Source of the DNA: Thorsellia kenyensis
Lineage (GTDB): Bacteria; Pseudomonadota; Gammaproteobacteria; Enterobacterales; Thorselliaceae
Direction: 5' to 3'
Assembly (NCBI RefSeq): GCF_042432445.1
Contig: NZ_JBHLXE010000013.1
Span: forward strand, 145,219-209,218
DNA length: 64,000 nt
The notes under the pieces were generated by a model. That model saw only the letters and a list, made by a program, of their open reading frames with translations. It was not told where the DNA came from and made no database searches. The first letter of the stretch is position 1. Each line of letters opens with the position of its first letter. The position numbers and the translations under genes were made by a program. Positions 9,295-18,795 of the stretch are shown here, one piece after another.

Positions 9295-10085
9295 ACATCC
9301 TAAAAACAGCGCAAATGATATCGATATATTTAACAGTTGTCAAAGCAATTTTGCAAAAAAATACTCAAGTGTTTAACTAATAACCAAAAGGAGGGGGATT
9401 TAACTGTTCAATACTTTTAACTGGCAAGATTCAAAATACACGCTTTATATGTTTAGGGTAAAAATTATCTTGATAGCAACTCTACGCCTAATTATGACTA
9501 ATGAAGTGAAAACTCGTATTTAGGCTTTGAAGACAAATAATGCATTACTCTGAGTATATACATACTAGGTTTTTAGACATTTTTGAATTTCAATTAATTT
9601 ATTTATTTCTTGTGATGCAGTTCTATTTTTAACTCATTAATTGAAAATTAATGAAAAAAACAACTCAATGTTTTTCATTTTATGGTATTTTGCTGCAATG
9701 TAGTCATTCCTATATAATCAATTTGTTGACGTTAATTATATCTATAAATACTATATTTCGAGATAAATATCTATTGTAGCTATGCTAGTTGCTATAAACA
9801 ACAAATTGAATGATTTATAGAATATAACGCTTAACTTAACCTAAAATGACAGCTAAATTCAAAGCCCAGATTTTAACAATACATCAACCAGTGGATTTAT
9901 TAACAAAGAGTGAAGTGTATCAAAAATCTAATTATTTTTTCTCTATCACGAATGATATTAATGATTAATGGCGACAAAAGATAAATACTTATGGTAATAT
10001 CTCTCACTTTATTTGAATGCAAATTGCTTAACTAATTATAACCAATTGAATTAAAGGTTCTTAATTTATTAGGCAATTACGAATA
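9295..10085. other. Long non-coding gap upstream of aroQ
   Basis: This is 791 bp of AT-rich DNA with no credible ORF. It must hold the tRNA-Asn promoter (minus strand) and the aroQ promoter. A TTGACG at 9726-9731 with TACTAT 17 bp later is a weak promoter candidate. A short AT hairpin (CATTAATT / AATTAATG) lies at 9635-9653. I see nothing else. Confidence 0.4.
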
Positions 10086-10568
10086 ATGAATTCTAAAAAC
10101 TATCGACTATCTATTATGCAAAAAAATTTCAATATTCTCATTCTTAATGGGCCGAATCTTAATATGCTAGGAATTAGAGAGCCTGAGAAATATGGTGCTT
10201 TAACGCTCGGCAATATTATTGAGCAACTAAAAACAAAATATTCAACTCAAGATATCACATTGGCTGATTTTCAGTCTAATGCTGAACACGAACTAATTGA
10301 AAAAATTCATAAAGGATATAAAAAAATAGATTTTATTATAATTAATCCTGGTGCGTTTACGCATACAAGTGTAGCCATAAGAGATGCTTTGTTATCAGTC
10401 AATATTCCTTTTATTGAAGTTCATCTTTCAAACGTCCATGCAAGAGAACCCTTTAGACACCACTCGTATCTTTCAGACGTAGCTAAAGCAGTTATTTGTG
10501 GAATGGGCCACAAAGGATATGATTATGCAGTCGATTTTGCTATCGACTCACTACGCAAAATGTCATAG
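10086..10568 (+). CDS. aroQ: 3-dehydroquinate dehydratase, type II
   Basis: This enzyme makes 3-dehydroshikimate in the shikimate pathway. It is the type II (AroQ, dodecameric) form rather than the AroD of E. coli. Seen motifs are ILNGPNLNMLGIREPEKYG (active-site loop with Arg and catalytic Tyr), INPGAFTHTSVAIRDAL, and EVHLSNVHAREPFRHHS with the substrate-binding Ser and Arg. The ORF gives 160 aa, but family members are about 145-150 aa and the homology starts at NFNILILNGP. The internal ATG at 10116 (150 aa) may therefore be the true start; neither start has a strong ribosome site. It precedes accBC, as in many gammaproteobacteria. Confidence 0.93.
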   Translation: MNSKNYRLSIMQKNFNILILNGPNLNMLGIREPEKYGALTLGNIIEQLKTKYSTQDITLADFQSNAEHELIEKIHKGYKKIDFIIINPGAFTHTSVAIRDALLSVNIPFIEVHLSNVHAREPFRHHSYLSDVAKAVICGMGHKGYDYAVDFAIDSLRKMS

Positions 10569-10696
10569 TGCTATATCATTATCCAGAAAAATCAAATAAA
10601 ATACCTTAAAAATTCTAATTATGACAATTTAATTCGCTGTTTTATGATGACACTTTAAAACGCAATATTCACTATTTAAAACAAGAGAGAGACATT

Positions 10697-11170
10697 ATGG
10701 ATATTAAAAAAATTGAAAAATTAATCGAATTACTTGAAAATTCGGGTGTATCAGAGATAGAAATTACTGAAGGTGAAGATTCAGTTCGCATCTCACGCCA
10801 TGCTCCAAATCAAGTTGTTGCCATGCCGCAAATGCAGCCTATGTATGCTCCTGCAGCCCAAGCTCCTGTTCAAAACTTAAGTGCAGCCGTTGCAACTCAA
10901 ACCAGCATGTCTGCGGAAGCACCAGCGGCTATTTCTGGTCATACAGTGAAATCACCAATGGTCGGTACTTTCTATCGCTCACCAAGCCCTGAATCAGCAG
11001 CATTTGTTGAAGTAGGTCAAAAAGTCACTGTAGGTGACACGATCTGCATCGTTGAAGCGATGAAAATGATGAATCAAATCGAAGCAGATAAATCAGGTAC
11101 TGTGACTGCTATCCTTGTAGAAAATGGTCAAGCTGTAGAATTTGACCAACCTATGATTGTTATCGAATAA
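10697..11170 (+). CDS. accB: Biotin carboxyl carrier protein of acetyl-CoA carboxylase
   Basis: This subunit carries biotin between the carboxylase (AccC) and the carboxyltransferase (AccA/AccD) in the first step of fatty acid synthesis. It has 157 aa. An N-terminal helical part (1-35) interacts with AccC, a flexible Ala/Pro/Gln-rich linker runs about 36-80, and the biotinyl domain runs about 82-157. The biotinylated lysine is K123 in VEAMKMMNQIEA. An AGAGAGA ribosome site precedes the ATG. accC follows 31 bp later as an operon. Confidence 0.97.
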   Translation: MDIKKIEKLIELLENSGVSEIEITEGEDSVRISRHAPNQVVAMPQMQPMYAPAAQAPVQNLSAAVATQTSMSAEAPAAISGHTVKSPMVGTFYRSPSPESAAFVEVGQKVTVGDTICIVEAMKMMNQIEADKSGTVTAILVENGQAVEFDQPMIVIE

Positions 11171-11201
11171 TCTATTCATCGAACAAGACATTGAGGTTAA
11201 C

Positions 11202-12542
11202 ATGTTAAATAAAGTACTTATTGCAAATCGTGGAGAAATAGCTCTTCGAATTTTGCGTGCTTGTAAAGAATTGGGAATTAAAACGGTAGCAGTTCACTCT
11301 ACTGCCGATAGAGATTTAAAACACGTTTTACTTGCTGATGAAACTTTATGTATTGGTCCTGCTCCATCTGTAAAAAGTTACTTGAATATTCCAGCAATAA
11401 TTTCTGCTGCAGAAGTCACAGGAGCTGATGCTATCCATCCAGGATATGGTTTTTTAGCTGAGAATGCAGATTTTGCTGAGCAAGTGGAACATTCTGGTTT
11501 TATTTTCATCGGTCCTAAAGCTGACACTATACGTCTTATGGGAGATAAAGTTTCCGCTATTAGTGCAATGAAAAAAGCGGGCGTTCCATGCGTTCCTGGA
11601 TCTGATGGTCCATTAACTGAAGATATGGCGCTGAATCGTGAATTAGCAAAAAAAATTGGATATCCTATCATTGTAAAAGCATCTGGTGGCGGTGGTGGTC
11701 GTGGAATGCGCGTCATTCGTTCAGAAGAGGAACTTGAATCTTCTATCATCATGACTAAAGCTGAAGCAAAAGCTGCATTTAATAATGATATGGTTTACAT
11801 GGAAAAATTCCTTGAAAATCCAAGACACATTGAAATTCAGGTGATGGCAGACGGTCAAGGTAATGCTGTTTATTTAGGTGAACGTGACTGTTCAATGCAA
11901 CGCCGCCACCAAAAAGTAGTAGAAGAAGCTCCAGCGCCTGGTATTAGTGAGGCCGATCGTAAGCGTATTGGTGAACGTTGTACAAATGCTTGTATAGAAA
12001 TTGGTTATCGCGGTGCAGGTACTTTTGAATTTTTATACGAAAATGGTGAATTTTACTTTATAGAAATGAATACCCGTATTCAAGTAGAACATCCTGTAAC
12101 TGAAATGGTTACCAGTGTTGATTTAATTAAAGAGCAACTCCGTGTTGCTGCAGGATTACCACTGACAATTAAACAATCCGATATCAAGCTCACGGGTCAT
12201 GCGATTGAATGTCGAATAAATGCTGAAGATCCAGAATCTTTTTTACCAAGCCCAGGTAAAATAACTCGCTTCCATGCTCCAGGTGGAATGGGGATCCGTT
12301 GGGAGTCCCATATCTATGCTGGTTACAGTGTTCCACCTCACTACGATTCAATGATAGGTAAATTAATTACTTACGGAGAAACAAGGGAAGTGGCTATTGC
12401 TCGAATGAAAAATGCCCTTAATGAATTAATTGTTGATGGCATCAAAACTAACATTCCATTACAACAAAAAATTATGAATGATGAAAACTTCCAGAAAGGG
12501 GGAACAAACATTCATTATTTAGAGAAAAAACTCGGTTTGTAA
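11202..12542 (+). CDS. accC: Acetyl-CoA carboxylase, biotin carboxylase subunit
   Basis: This ATP-grasp enzyme carboxylates the biotin on AccB. It has 446 aa, near the 449 of E. coli. Seen are the N-terminal KVLIANRGEIALRI, the ATP-binding glycine loop KASGGGGGRGMR, and the catalytic region EMNTRIQVEHPVTE. The reading frame stays open 45 bases further upstream. I chose the ATG with GAGG six bases before it because MLNKVLIANRGEIA is the family's normal opening. It is co-transcribed with accB and followed by a good terminator. Confidence 0.97.
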   Translation: MLNKVLIANRGEIALRILRACKELGIKTVAVHSTADRDLKHVLLADETLCIGPAPSVKSYLNIPAIISAAEVTGADAIHPGYGFLAENADFAEQVEHSGFIFIGPKADTIRLMGDKVSAISAMKKAGVPCVPGSDGPLTEDMALNRELAKKIGYPIIVKASGGGGGRGMRVIRSEEELESSIIMTKAEAKAAFNNDMVYMEKFLENPRHIEIQVMADGQGNAVYLGERDCSMQRRHQKVVEEAPAPGISEADRKRIGERCTNACIEIGYRGAGTFEFLYENGEFYFIEMNTRIQVEHPVTEMVTSVDLIKEQLRVAAGLPLTIKQSDIKLTGHAIECRINAEDPESFLPSPGKITRFHAPGGMGIRWESHIYAGYSVPPHYDSMIGKLITYGETREVAIARMKNALNELIVDGIKTNIPLQQKIMNDENFQKGGTNIHYLEKKLGL

Positions 12543-12570
12543 CACGAAACTTTATGTAATGTTAATTTAA

Positions 12571-12603
12571 GCCCTCAGTGCATGCACATGAGGGCATTTT
12601 TTT
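12571..12603 (+). terminator. Terminator after accBC
   Basis: A 7-bp GCCCTCA / TGAGGGC stem with an 11-nt loop is followed by seven T residues. prmA starts only 10 bp further on, so prmA is read by readthrough or from a promoter inside this short region. Confidence 0.85.
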
Positions 12604-12612
12604 GGGGGCTAT

Positions 12613-13497
12613 ATGGCTTGGATACAAATTAAAATACCTGCTTTAGATAAGCATGCAAACCGAATAAGTGATGCATTGATGGGATTTGGTGCACTGAGTG
12701 TCACATTTCAAGATACGCACGACGACCCTGTTTATGAACCTTTGCCAGGTGAGACTTTACTTTGGCATAATACAGATATTATTGGGCTATTTGATGCAGA
12801 GCATGACATGCAAAAAGTCATAAAACAGCTAAGTTATGTTTCCATTCTAGGACCTAATTTCAAACATAAAATTGAGCAAATTGAAGACAAAGATTGGGAG
12901 CGAGAATGGATGGATAATTTTCATCCGATGCAATTTGGTAAACGGTTATGGATTTGCCCAAGTTGGAAAGAAGCCCCTCACCCTGATGCGGTAAATGTAC
13001 TTTTAGATCCAGGCCTTGCTTTTGGAACTGGGACGCATCCTACAACCTCCTTATGCCTAAGTTGGTTAGATGGCCTTGATTTATTAGATAAAACAGTAAT
13101 CGATTTTGGTTGTGGTTCTGGCATTTTAGCGATTGCTGCATTAAAGTTAGGTGCAAAATCAGCTATTGGTATTGATATCGATCCTCAGGCAATAGAAGCC
13201 AGTTTAGATAATGCGAAAAGAAATGGCGTTGAGGACAGATTAACGTTATATCTTTCTCAAAATGCTCCTGATAATCTGAAAGCGGATGTCGTGGTGGCTA
13301 ATATTTTGGCAGGTCCACTTAAGGAGTTAGCGCCATTGATAAAAGCTAAAGTGAATTCCAAAGGGTTGATTGGACTTTCTGGTGTTCTTGCATCACAAGC
13401 TGAAGAGGTTGCTTTAGCCTATGTGGAAGATTTTACTATTGATGAGATTGCGGAAAAAGAGGAGTGGTGCAGAATTACTGGTGTTTCCAAACAATAG
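12613..13497 (+). CDS. prmA: Ribosomal protein L11 methyltransferase
   Basis: This SAM-dependent enzyme trimethylates ribosomal protein L11. At 294 aa it has the family length. The N-terminal L11-recognition domain (about 1-110) opens with MAWIQIKIPALD. The methyltransferase domain follows with LDPGLAFGTGTHPTT, the SAM loop VIDFGCGSGILAIAAL and the catalytic-site VVANILAGPL. A run of five G residues lies just before the ATG. The gene is normally followed by dusB-fis in enterics, but here a convergent transporter gene comes next. Confidence 0.97.
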   Translation: MAWIQIKIPALDKHANRISDALMGFGALSVTFQDTHDDPVYEPLPGETLLWHNTDIIGLFDAEHDMQKVIKQLSYVSILGPNFKHKIEQIEDKDWEREWMDNFHPMQFGKRLWICPSWKEAPHPDAVNVLLDPGLAFGTGTHPTTSLCLSWLDGLDLLDKTVIDFGCGSGILAIAALKLGAKSAIGIDIDPQAIEASLDNAKRNGVEDRLTLYLSQNAPDNLKADVVVANILAGPLKELAPLIKAKVNSKGLIGLSGVLASQAEEVALAYVEDFTIDEIAEKEEWCRITGVSKQ

Positions 13498-13711
13498 CTC
13501 AAACAAGATAAAAAACGCCATAAATGCCAAAGCAGTTAAAATTTCTTATTTTAAGAGACTATTCTTTTTGCAGTTAATGAAAGAAGAGTGAAATTTCATC
13601 CTTTCACTCAATAACATGGCAGCTATACTGTATAAAATCCCTCTGTTTTTATTAGTATGATCTATTTTCGCGAGAATTAGGTATTCGCCAAAAATAGATA
13701 GAAAGCCTAGA

Positions 13712-13732
13712 GGCCTCAAAAGCCATGAGGCC
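13712..13732 (-). terminator. Possible terminator after the efflux transporter gene
   Basis: A 7-bp GGCCTCA / TGAGGCC stem with a 7-nt loop lies 25 bp beyond the stop of the minus-strand transporter gene. The T-rich stretch follows only after a gap, so the call is weak. Confidence 0.4.
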
Positions 13733-13756
13733 ATCCTGTTAATTAGATAGCTTTAC

Positions 13757-15067
13757 TCAACTCAGACCTTTAACATTATTTTCATCTTCTAGTTCATTTT
13801 TTTCAGAATTAGAACGCGACTTAATAAAGCTAAGACAAATAAGTGCTATGATAGCGAGCGAACCTGCGAAGTAAAATATTCCTATATATCCCCACAATTG
13901 TACGACAATTGCAAAACCCATCCCACTTAATAAAGAACCTAAACGTCCTGAATTCATGAAGAGTGTTGTTGCGTTCCCCGCTTGATTAGGCATTAATTCT
14001 TGAAAGTAAATGATGCCAATACTCGCGAGTAAACCAATGAACATCGCATTAAAAATTTGAGCTGATAGCAAAACCCAAGTTGATGAGGCTTGACTCATAG
14101 TTAAATAAAACAATAAAGCACAACAAGCTCCTGCAATAAGGATGTACTTTTTAGGGACTTTATTGGCAAAAAAACCGGTCAAAATAATGAAAGGGATCTC
14201 TATGCCAGCCACAACTCCCATCATTAACCCAGGTAAACTCTCAGGTAATTTTAATGTTTCAACGATATAGAGTGGCATAGTTATAATGTACATACCGTTA
14301 GCAGCAAATAAAAAGGTGCAAGATAGCATCAAGAGCAGAACAGTTAAATTTAATTTAGATTTGGGTTTACTTTCATTGCTCACCGTGCGTTTTCTCACAG
14401 CCAATACTTTTATCTTAGGAAGATAGGCCAATATAAGACAGAATGACAACAGCAAGCTGATGGCTGAAAATAGATAAAGTGCGGTGAAGTCATAATGGAC
14501 AATCATAAAAAAGGCAATAGGCGGGCCTAACACCCAAGCTAAAGAAATGCCTGCACGCATTGTAGACATAAATAAATCCGATGTTTTCCCTCTTTGCATG
14601 GTAAATTCTCGAGCCATTGCAAATAGCTGTGCATGAACAATGCCTGCCACGCTCGACAAAAAAATCCCTAATATAAGCAATAACCAATAATTACGGCTAA
14701 AGGCAAATAAGGCACATTGCATTACTCCAAAAATACAACCATAAGCAATAAGTCTTTTTCTGTCACCAGCTTTATCTGACAAAACGCCAATAAATTGTCC
14801 TATCATCATGCCAACTAACGCGTTGGTGAAAAAAAATGCACCTATCCAAAAAGAAGGGGTTTTCTCACTCTCTTTAATAAAAAAAGGTTGAATACTTGGT
14901 AAATTGACGTGTTCTTTCAAAAATGTACTTAGCACAGGGATTTGTAATGCACCTGTGACACCAACAAGAAATGTAGAGAGTAAAAAAGTAATTATAATTG
15001 CATTTTCGTTTTTATGGAATTCATTATCCTGAATAGGATCCTTACCTTTAAAACCCCTAAAACTCAT
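13757..15067 (-). CDS. MFS sugar efflux transporter, SetA/SetB type
   Basis: This 436-aa protein has the twelve hydrophobic segments of the major facilitator superfamily, after an unusually polar 20-residue N-terminus. The loop between helices 2 and 3 carries GVLSDKAGDRKRLI, the MFS signature. FAMAREFTMQRG and WVLGPPIAFFM resemble the SetA/SetB sugar efflux family, which exports lactose, glucose and related sugars in E. coli. There is a charged tail of about 20 residues. It follows yejM with a 34-bp gap, probably in one transcript. The substrate cannot be told from the sequence, so no symbol is given. Confidence 0.82.
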   Translation of the reverse strand: MSFRGFKGKDPIQDNEFHKNENAIIITFLLSTFLVGVTGALQIPVLSTFLKEHVNLPSIQPFFIKESEKTPSFWIGAFFFTNALVGMMIGQFIGVLSDKAGDRKRLIAYGCIFGVMQCALFAFSRNYWLLLILGIFLSSVAGIVHAQLFAMAREFTMQRGKTSDLFMSTMRAGISLAWVLGPPIAFFMIVHYDFTALYLFSAISLLLSFCLILAYLPKIKVLAVRKRTVSNESKPKSKLNLTVLLLMLSCTFLFAANGMYIITMPLYIVETLKLPESLPGLMMGVVAGIEIPFIILTGFFANKVPKKYILIAGACCALLFYLTMSQASSTWVLLSAQIFNAMFIGLLASIGIIYFQELMPNQAGNATTLFMNSGRLGSLLSGMGFAIVVQLWGYIGIFYFAGSLAIIALICLSFIKSRSNSEKNELEDENNVKGLS

Positions 15068-15101
15068 GCTACTCTCCCATTAATACTGACTAATAAATCA
15101 A

Positions 15102-16892
15102 CTAATCACTCCAAAAACGTTGCAAGTCGAATAGCGCTTGTAGGACTAATCCTAATTGTTTCTTCTTAAAGTCTGAATCTTCTGCTATCTTTTCATTCTT
15201 AACAGATGCAGAATCTTGAACACGAATCTCTGATACTTCATCCGTATGATTGTTGAATAATTTGACACTACGAGCATTCAAAATAACACTACCTTCAGGA
15301 TTCTGAACTATCATATTATCAACGCGGCCATCAACCCAAAATGGATTATGCTGAGTATTAATAAATAGATCTTCACCTTGAGAAAAATCATCAGTCAAAT
15401 TAGTTACCCTCAAGGCTCTCTTAAGCAAAGTAACAACGATATCTTGATGTGTTGTCACTTTATCAACGGGGATCTCTAAAGAAACTTCAGGCCATTTAAC
15501 CATCAGAGGAACTTTCAAAGGAGAGTGTTCGTTCTTTTTCCCATCACTTGTCGATTTGGCCGTTATAATTACAACTGTATTGTTATTAAATTCATTAATT
15601 TTAGCAAGTAAGGTTTGCCATTTATCAGGAGAATAAAGTGTCTTTTGTGATGAAAGTAACATTGTGACAAAAAATGGCATGGTCTGTTTACTTTGATTTA
15701 AATCCGTCATTTTCGCATGAAGTACTTTTTTATCTAGTATCGTTGAGACATCTCTATTTAAAATGTCTACTAATGCTCCTAATGTTTTTATATTTTGGGG
15801 TTCATGACCAAATCGAGTAAGACCTTTTTCTGTGCCGAATCCCATATCATAATGAAGTTGAAAATATCCTCTTTGTTCTAATGCTTGACTAAACATTGAA
15901 GGGAGTTTGTCTCTTAGAATTGCCTCTTTGTAAATAGGCGAAATCCCATATTCAAGAGCAAATAATGGTTCTTTAAAGCTATAATGATTATTAAAAGAAA
16001 AATTCATTTCTTTGAATTTATTCAATCCTGGTAACTTATCAATGGTTTCTTGAGTTAACTCATCAAAAACTACTAACACGATTGAATAGCCTGACGCCTT
16101 TTCATCTAAAGCCATAGGAGTTAAGGGGTAATTTACTTTATGCAAAGTCGGATCGCCCTCTTCTACTAATCTCGATTCATAAGATTTTTCGTCAAAAAAA
16201 CCATATTGAGATAAAAAACTTCTGGCTGTCATGGGATAGGACAATGGATAGTTGGCTTTTTGCATCGTGATAGGTCGATAGAAATTGGCATCTGCCCAAG
16301 CAAATACAAAATGGGTTGCCATAAAACAAAAAATAAATAACGTGCTAAGCCATATAACCCAACGTTGTCGTTGTAAGCTACGTAATTTTAACCAACTCCA
16401 ATTAGCAAAAAGTAATTGAATCAAAAAAATAATAGGCATGAAAGCAAAAAACCTTTGCCACTCATGAGTCGTGACGTTATAACTTGGTTCAATTAATAGT
16501 GCCCAGACCAACGAATTTAAATGCAGATTAACACTCAGATAAACTTGCTGATCAACTAACATAACGGTTAAAGCAATGGTTGCAAGACTAATTGCAATGA
16601 TACGTATTGTTTTAGGATTTCTGAGAATAAAACTGAGTGGAAATATAAATAGCAAATAGCTGATAAAAACGAGGAAACTAAAATGCCCCAGAAGACTCAC
16701 CATTGCATAGACTCTACCGCCTAGCGTATTAGGCCAGTCCATAATGAAAAGATATCGTGAGGCAAGTATAACAGCAAATAGAATATTAAATAGAGCAAAC
16801 CAATGCCCCCATGAGACGATTTGATATCTCAGCTCATCATGATTATTTTTTCGTTGTAAATTTTCTTTATGCTTTAAAAAAGATAGTTTCAT
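15102..16892 (-). CDS. yejM: YejM/PbgA inner-membrane protein (DUF3413, sulfatase-like)
   Basis: This 596-aa inner-membrane protein matches YejM/PbgA, which in E. coli senses lipopolysaccharide and controls LpxC turnover through LapB. Five transmembrane segments lie in the first 200 residues, starting at GHWFALFNILFAVILASRY. A periplasmic alkaline-phosphatase-like domain starts near residue 270 (YSIVLVVFDELTQETID). I find no sulfatase-type C/S-x-P-x-R motif, so it is likely non-catalytic, as in E. coli. Polar insertions in the C-terminal part make it slightly longer. It leads the yejM-transporter unit. There is no yejL-like gene upstream. Confidence 0.88.
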   Translation of the reverse strand: MKLSFLKHKENLQRKNNHDELRYQIVSWGHWFALFNILFAVILASRYLFIMDWPNTLGGRVYAMVSLLGHFSFLVFISYLLFIFPLSFILRNPKTIRIIAISLATIALTVMLVDQQVYLSVNLHLNSLVWALLIEPSYNVTTHEWQRFFAFMPIIFLIQLLFANWSWLKLRSLQRQRWVIWLSTLFIFCFMATHFVFAWADANFYRPITMQKANYPLSYPMTARSFLSQYGFFDEKSYESRLVEEGDPTLHKVNYPLTPMALDEKASGYSIVLVVFDELTQETIDKLPGLNKFKEMNFSFNNHYSFKEPLFALEYGISPIYKEAILRDKLPSMFSQALEQRGYFQLHYDMGFGTEKGLTRFGHEPQNIKTLGALVDILNRDVSTILDKKVLHAKMTDLNQSKQTMPFFVTMLLSSQKTLYSPDKWQTLLAKINEFNNNTVVIITAKSTSDGKKNEHSPLKVPLMVKWPEVSLEIPVDKVTTHQDIVVTLLKRALRVTNLTDDFSQGEDLFINTQHNPFWVDGRVDNMIVQNPEGSVILNARSVKLFNNHTDEVSEIRVQDSASVKNEKIAEDSDFKKKQLGLVLQALFDLQRFWSD

Positions 16893-17095
16893 TCAATTTA
16901 TATATTCTCAGACTTTGTTATCAATTAACCTACAAATTAATTTAAAATATTTTTAATTCTATTGAGAGTTATTTTATCATGTAATTCAAATCTTAGCGCT
17001 TAATTATTAAAAACGATATACAATAGTATGTATTTTAAGGATAGCCTTTATATTCGTGTTCTCCTTGCTAAATTTATTTAAAATAAGGATATACT

Positions 17096-17635
17096 ATGTT
17101 ACTAAAGCGTATTGTTTATTCAATAGTGGCTTTGTTAGCCATCGTTAGTTTTATTTGGTTAGATTATTATCTACCTTCTCGTGAATTAGTGAAAATTGTA
17201 GGTACAGAAGTTAAGCGTGTTGATGGTGATGGTGTAATCACGACCAATAACCCTGCAAATGGTCAAATTAGGGATGTTTATTACATCAGCGCGAACAGGA
17301 ATTGGCAAAATGAAGATGGAAAGATTCAAGAGAGGGTCTTTCGCAATGAGGATACAGGGTGGGGATTTCCTTTTTACTTTAAGTTTAATTCTGCTGATGT
17401 TCAAGCAAGGGCAAAAGCATTTGAACAAAGTCAGGAACTTGCTCTAGTGACTACCTATGGCTGGCGGATGAATATGTTCAGTATGTTTCCCAATATTGTC
17501 AGCATCACTCAAGCGACAGCAGATACAAATACCTACTCAATAAGACGCTATTTAGGTATAGGTGCTTGGGCTAGTGCTTTTATATTTATCACAGTATGGT
17601 TAAGAAAAAAATTTAAAAAAGCTGAAAAAGAATAA
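17096..17635 (+). CDS. DUF1523 family membrane protein
   Basis: This 179-aa protein has an N-terminal transmembrane helix (about 6-24), a periplasmic middle domain, and a C-terminal helix (about 150-168) ending in a basic KKFKKAEKE tail. Its middle holds VKRVDGDG, RDVYYISA and DTGWGFPFYFKFNSADVQA, which I recall as typical of DUF1523. The family's function is unknown. It is a single gene, divergent from yejM across 203 bp. Confidence 0.75.
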   Translation: MLLKRIVYSIVALLAIVSFIWLDYYLPSRELVKIVGTEVKRVDGDGVITTNNPANGQIRDVYYISANRNWQNEDGKIQERVFRNEDTGWGFPFYFKFNSADVQARAKAFEQSQELALVTTYGWRMNMFSMFPNIVSITQATADTNTYSIRRYLGIGAWASAFIFITVWLRKKFKKAEKE

Positions 17636-17746
17636 CCTACCATGATTTATTGGTTTATTCATATTTTATGAACAAGTAAATAACTATTAGAATAAAGTTA
17701 CAACATTTTGAATTATGTTAATAGACTGATAGTGTATAAAATTAAC

Positions 17747-17782
17747 AACCAGCACTTTGTGCTGGTTTGAGTACAAAGTGCT
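17747..17782. promoter_or_regulatory. Two mutually exclusive hairpins downstream of the DUF1523 gene
   Basis: A perfect 9-bp hairpin (AACCAGCAC / GTGCTGGTT, loop TTT) spans 17747-17767. Its core AGCACTTTGT can instead pair with ACAAAGTGCT at 17773-17782, so the two folds compete. No T-run follows. Downstream, ATG at 17808 opens a 24-codon reading frame (MQKPDKKH...) with no good ribosome site. It could be a weak terminator for the gene before it, or an RNA switch. Confidence 0.4.
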
Positions 17783-17930
17783 TACAACTCAAGTTAGGGT
17801 GTTATTTATGCAAAAACCAGACAAAAAACACCTTATTTGCTCAATTAAAAGCCACTTAAACTTTTTTTTTCACTTTTATTAAAAAATGTGTAGACAGGAT
17901 ATGAAAGTATCTGTAGAATTCGCTCCCGTT

Positions 17931-18018
17931 GGAAGGATGGCCGAGTGGTTTAAGGCAGCGGTCTTGAAAACCGCCGTGTGTAACAGCACCTAGAGTTCGA
18001 ATCTCTATCCTTCCGCCA
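17931..18018 (+). tRNA. tRNA-Ser (TGA)
   Basis: An 88-nt class II tRNA starting GGAAGGATGGCCGAG. The anticodon loop is CTTGAAA (anticodon TGA), it has a long variable arm, and CCA is encoded. It is followed five bases later by tRNA-Thr. Confidence 0.97.
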
Positions 18019-18023
18019 CTTTT

Positions 18024-18099
<76 letters not shown>

Positions 18100-18145
18100 C
18101 ACAGCAAAAGTGTATACATTAGTTATCACATGAAGATAAAATATG

Positions 18146-18169
18146 AGACGCGTAAGCGTCTTTTTTTTT
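18146..18169 (+). terminator. Terminator of the tRNA-Ser/tRNA-Thr unit
   Basis: A GACGC / GCGTC stem with a GTAA tetraloop is followed by nine T residues, a strong intrinsic terminator. Confidence 0.92.
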
Positions 18170-18312
18170 GTTAGCACTTTATTCATTAAACTTTAACAAG
18201 TAATAACAAGCAATAACAATTGAATTAAAAAATAATTTTTAATTCTGTGATAACTGAATTATCTTTAACATGTCAATTTTTCCTACTTGTTTAAACCGAA
18301 AGCAGATAATTT

Positions 18313-18795
18313 ATGTCCCTAGTACATATTAAAACTTCTTATCCAGAAATTGCAGCCAATAGCGTTTTTTGTGCCGATCTTCTAAAAATTAGCCCAAGTC
18401 TTGTCGATGAATTAGAATTTCTTCATAATAAAAATGACCAATTTTTCATCTACACCGCTCATTTTAACGGCCACATCATCGGATTATTATCTTTAACGAT
18501 AGATCTTAATTCAAATATCAAATCAATACCCCATCTAATTGTTCGAAAAAGCACTCAAAGACGAGGAGTTGGGCTTTACCTTCTGCATCAGTCAATCATT
18601 TCATTTGACAACGAATATAGTGCGTTTAAGCCCTATTCCTGGGAAATAAACATTAGTCGCTCAGTAATCGGTGAATTAAATAAAAACAATCTTTCATGCG
18701 AAGGATTAAATGCGGCCTATACATACTTAGTTAATGCACTCAAAAATGAATTTAAGTCATTAGATTCTCTAAATATTACGGTAATATCTAAATAA
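18313..18795 (+). CDS. GNAT-fold protein resembling PanM (PanZ)
   Basis: This 160-aa protein contains a GNAT acetyl-CoA motif at LIVRKSTQRRGVGLYLL (about 79-95), including the RRGVG pyrophosphate loop. The local sequence resembles E. coli PanM, the maturation factor that binds acetyl-CoA and activates aspartate decarboxylase PanD for pantothenate synthesis. The protein is about 30 residues longer than PanM and the rest matches loosely, so another GNAT role is possible. Its last 27 bases overlap the convergent ygdD 3' end. Confidence 0.5.
   Translation: MSLVHIKTSYPEIAANSVFCADLLKISPSLVDELEFLHNKNDQFFIYTAHFNGHIIGLLSLTIDLNSNIKSIPHLIVRKSTQRRGVGLYLLHQSIISFDNEYSAFKPYSWEINISRSVIGELNKNNLSCEGLNAAYTYLVNALKNEFKSLDSLNITVISK

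Noticed and set aside
13546..13734. 62-codon minus-strand ORF after prmA
   Set aside because: No ribosome site, no recognisable domain, and it overlaps the likely terminator of the transporter gene.
13757..15067. Calling the efflux transporter setB outright
   Set aside because: Family-level similarity is clear, but SetA, SetB, SetC and other sugar efflux members cannot be told apart from sequence reading alone.
15102..16892. YejM homologue as an active sulfatase
   Set aside because: No C/S-x-P-x-R maturation motif is present, and the family is known to be non-catalytic in E. coli.
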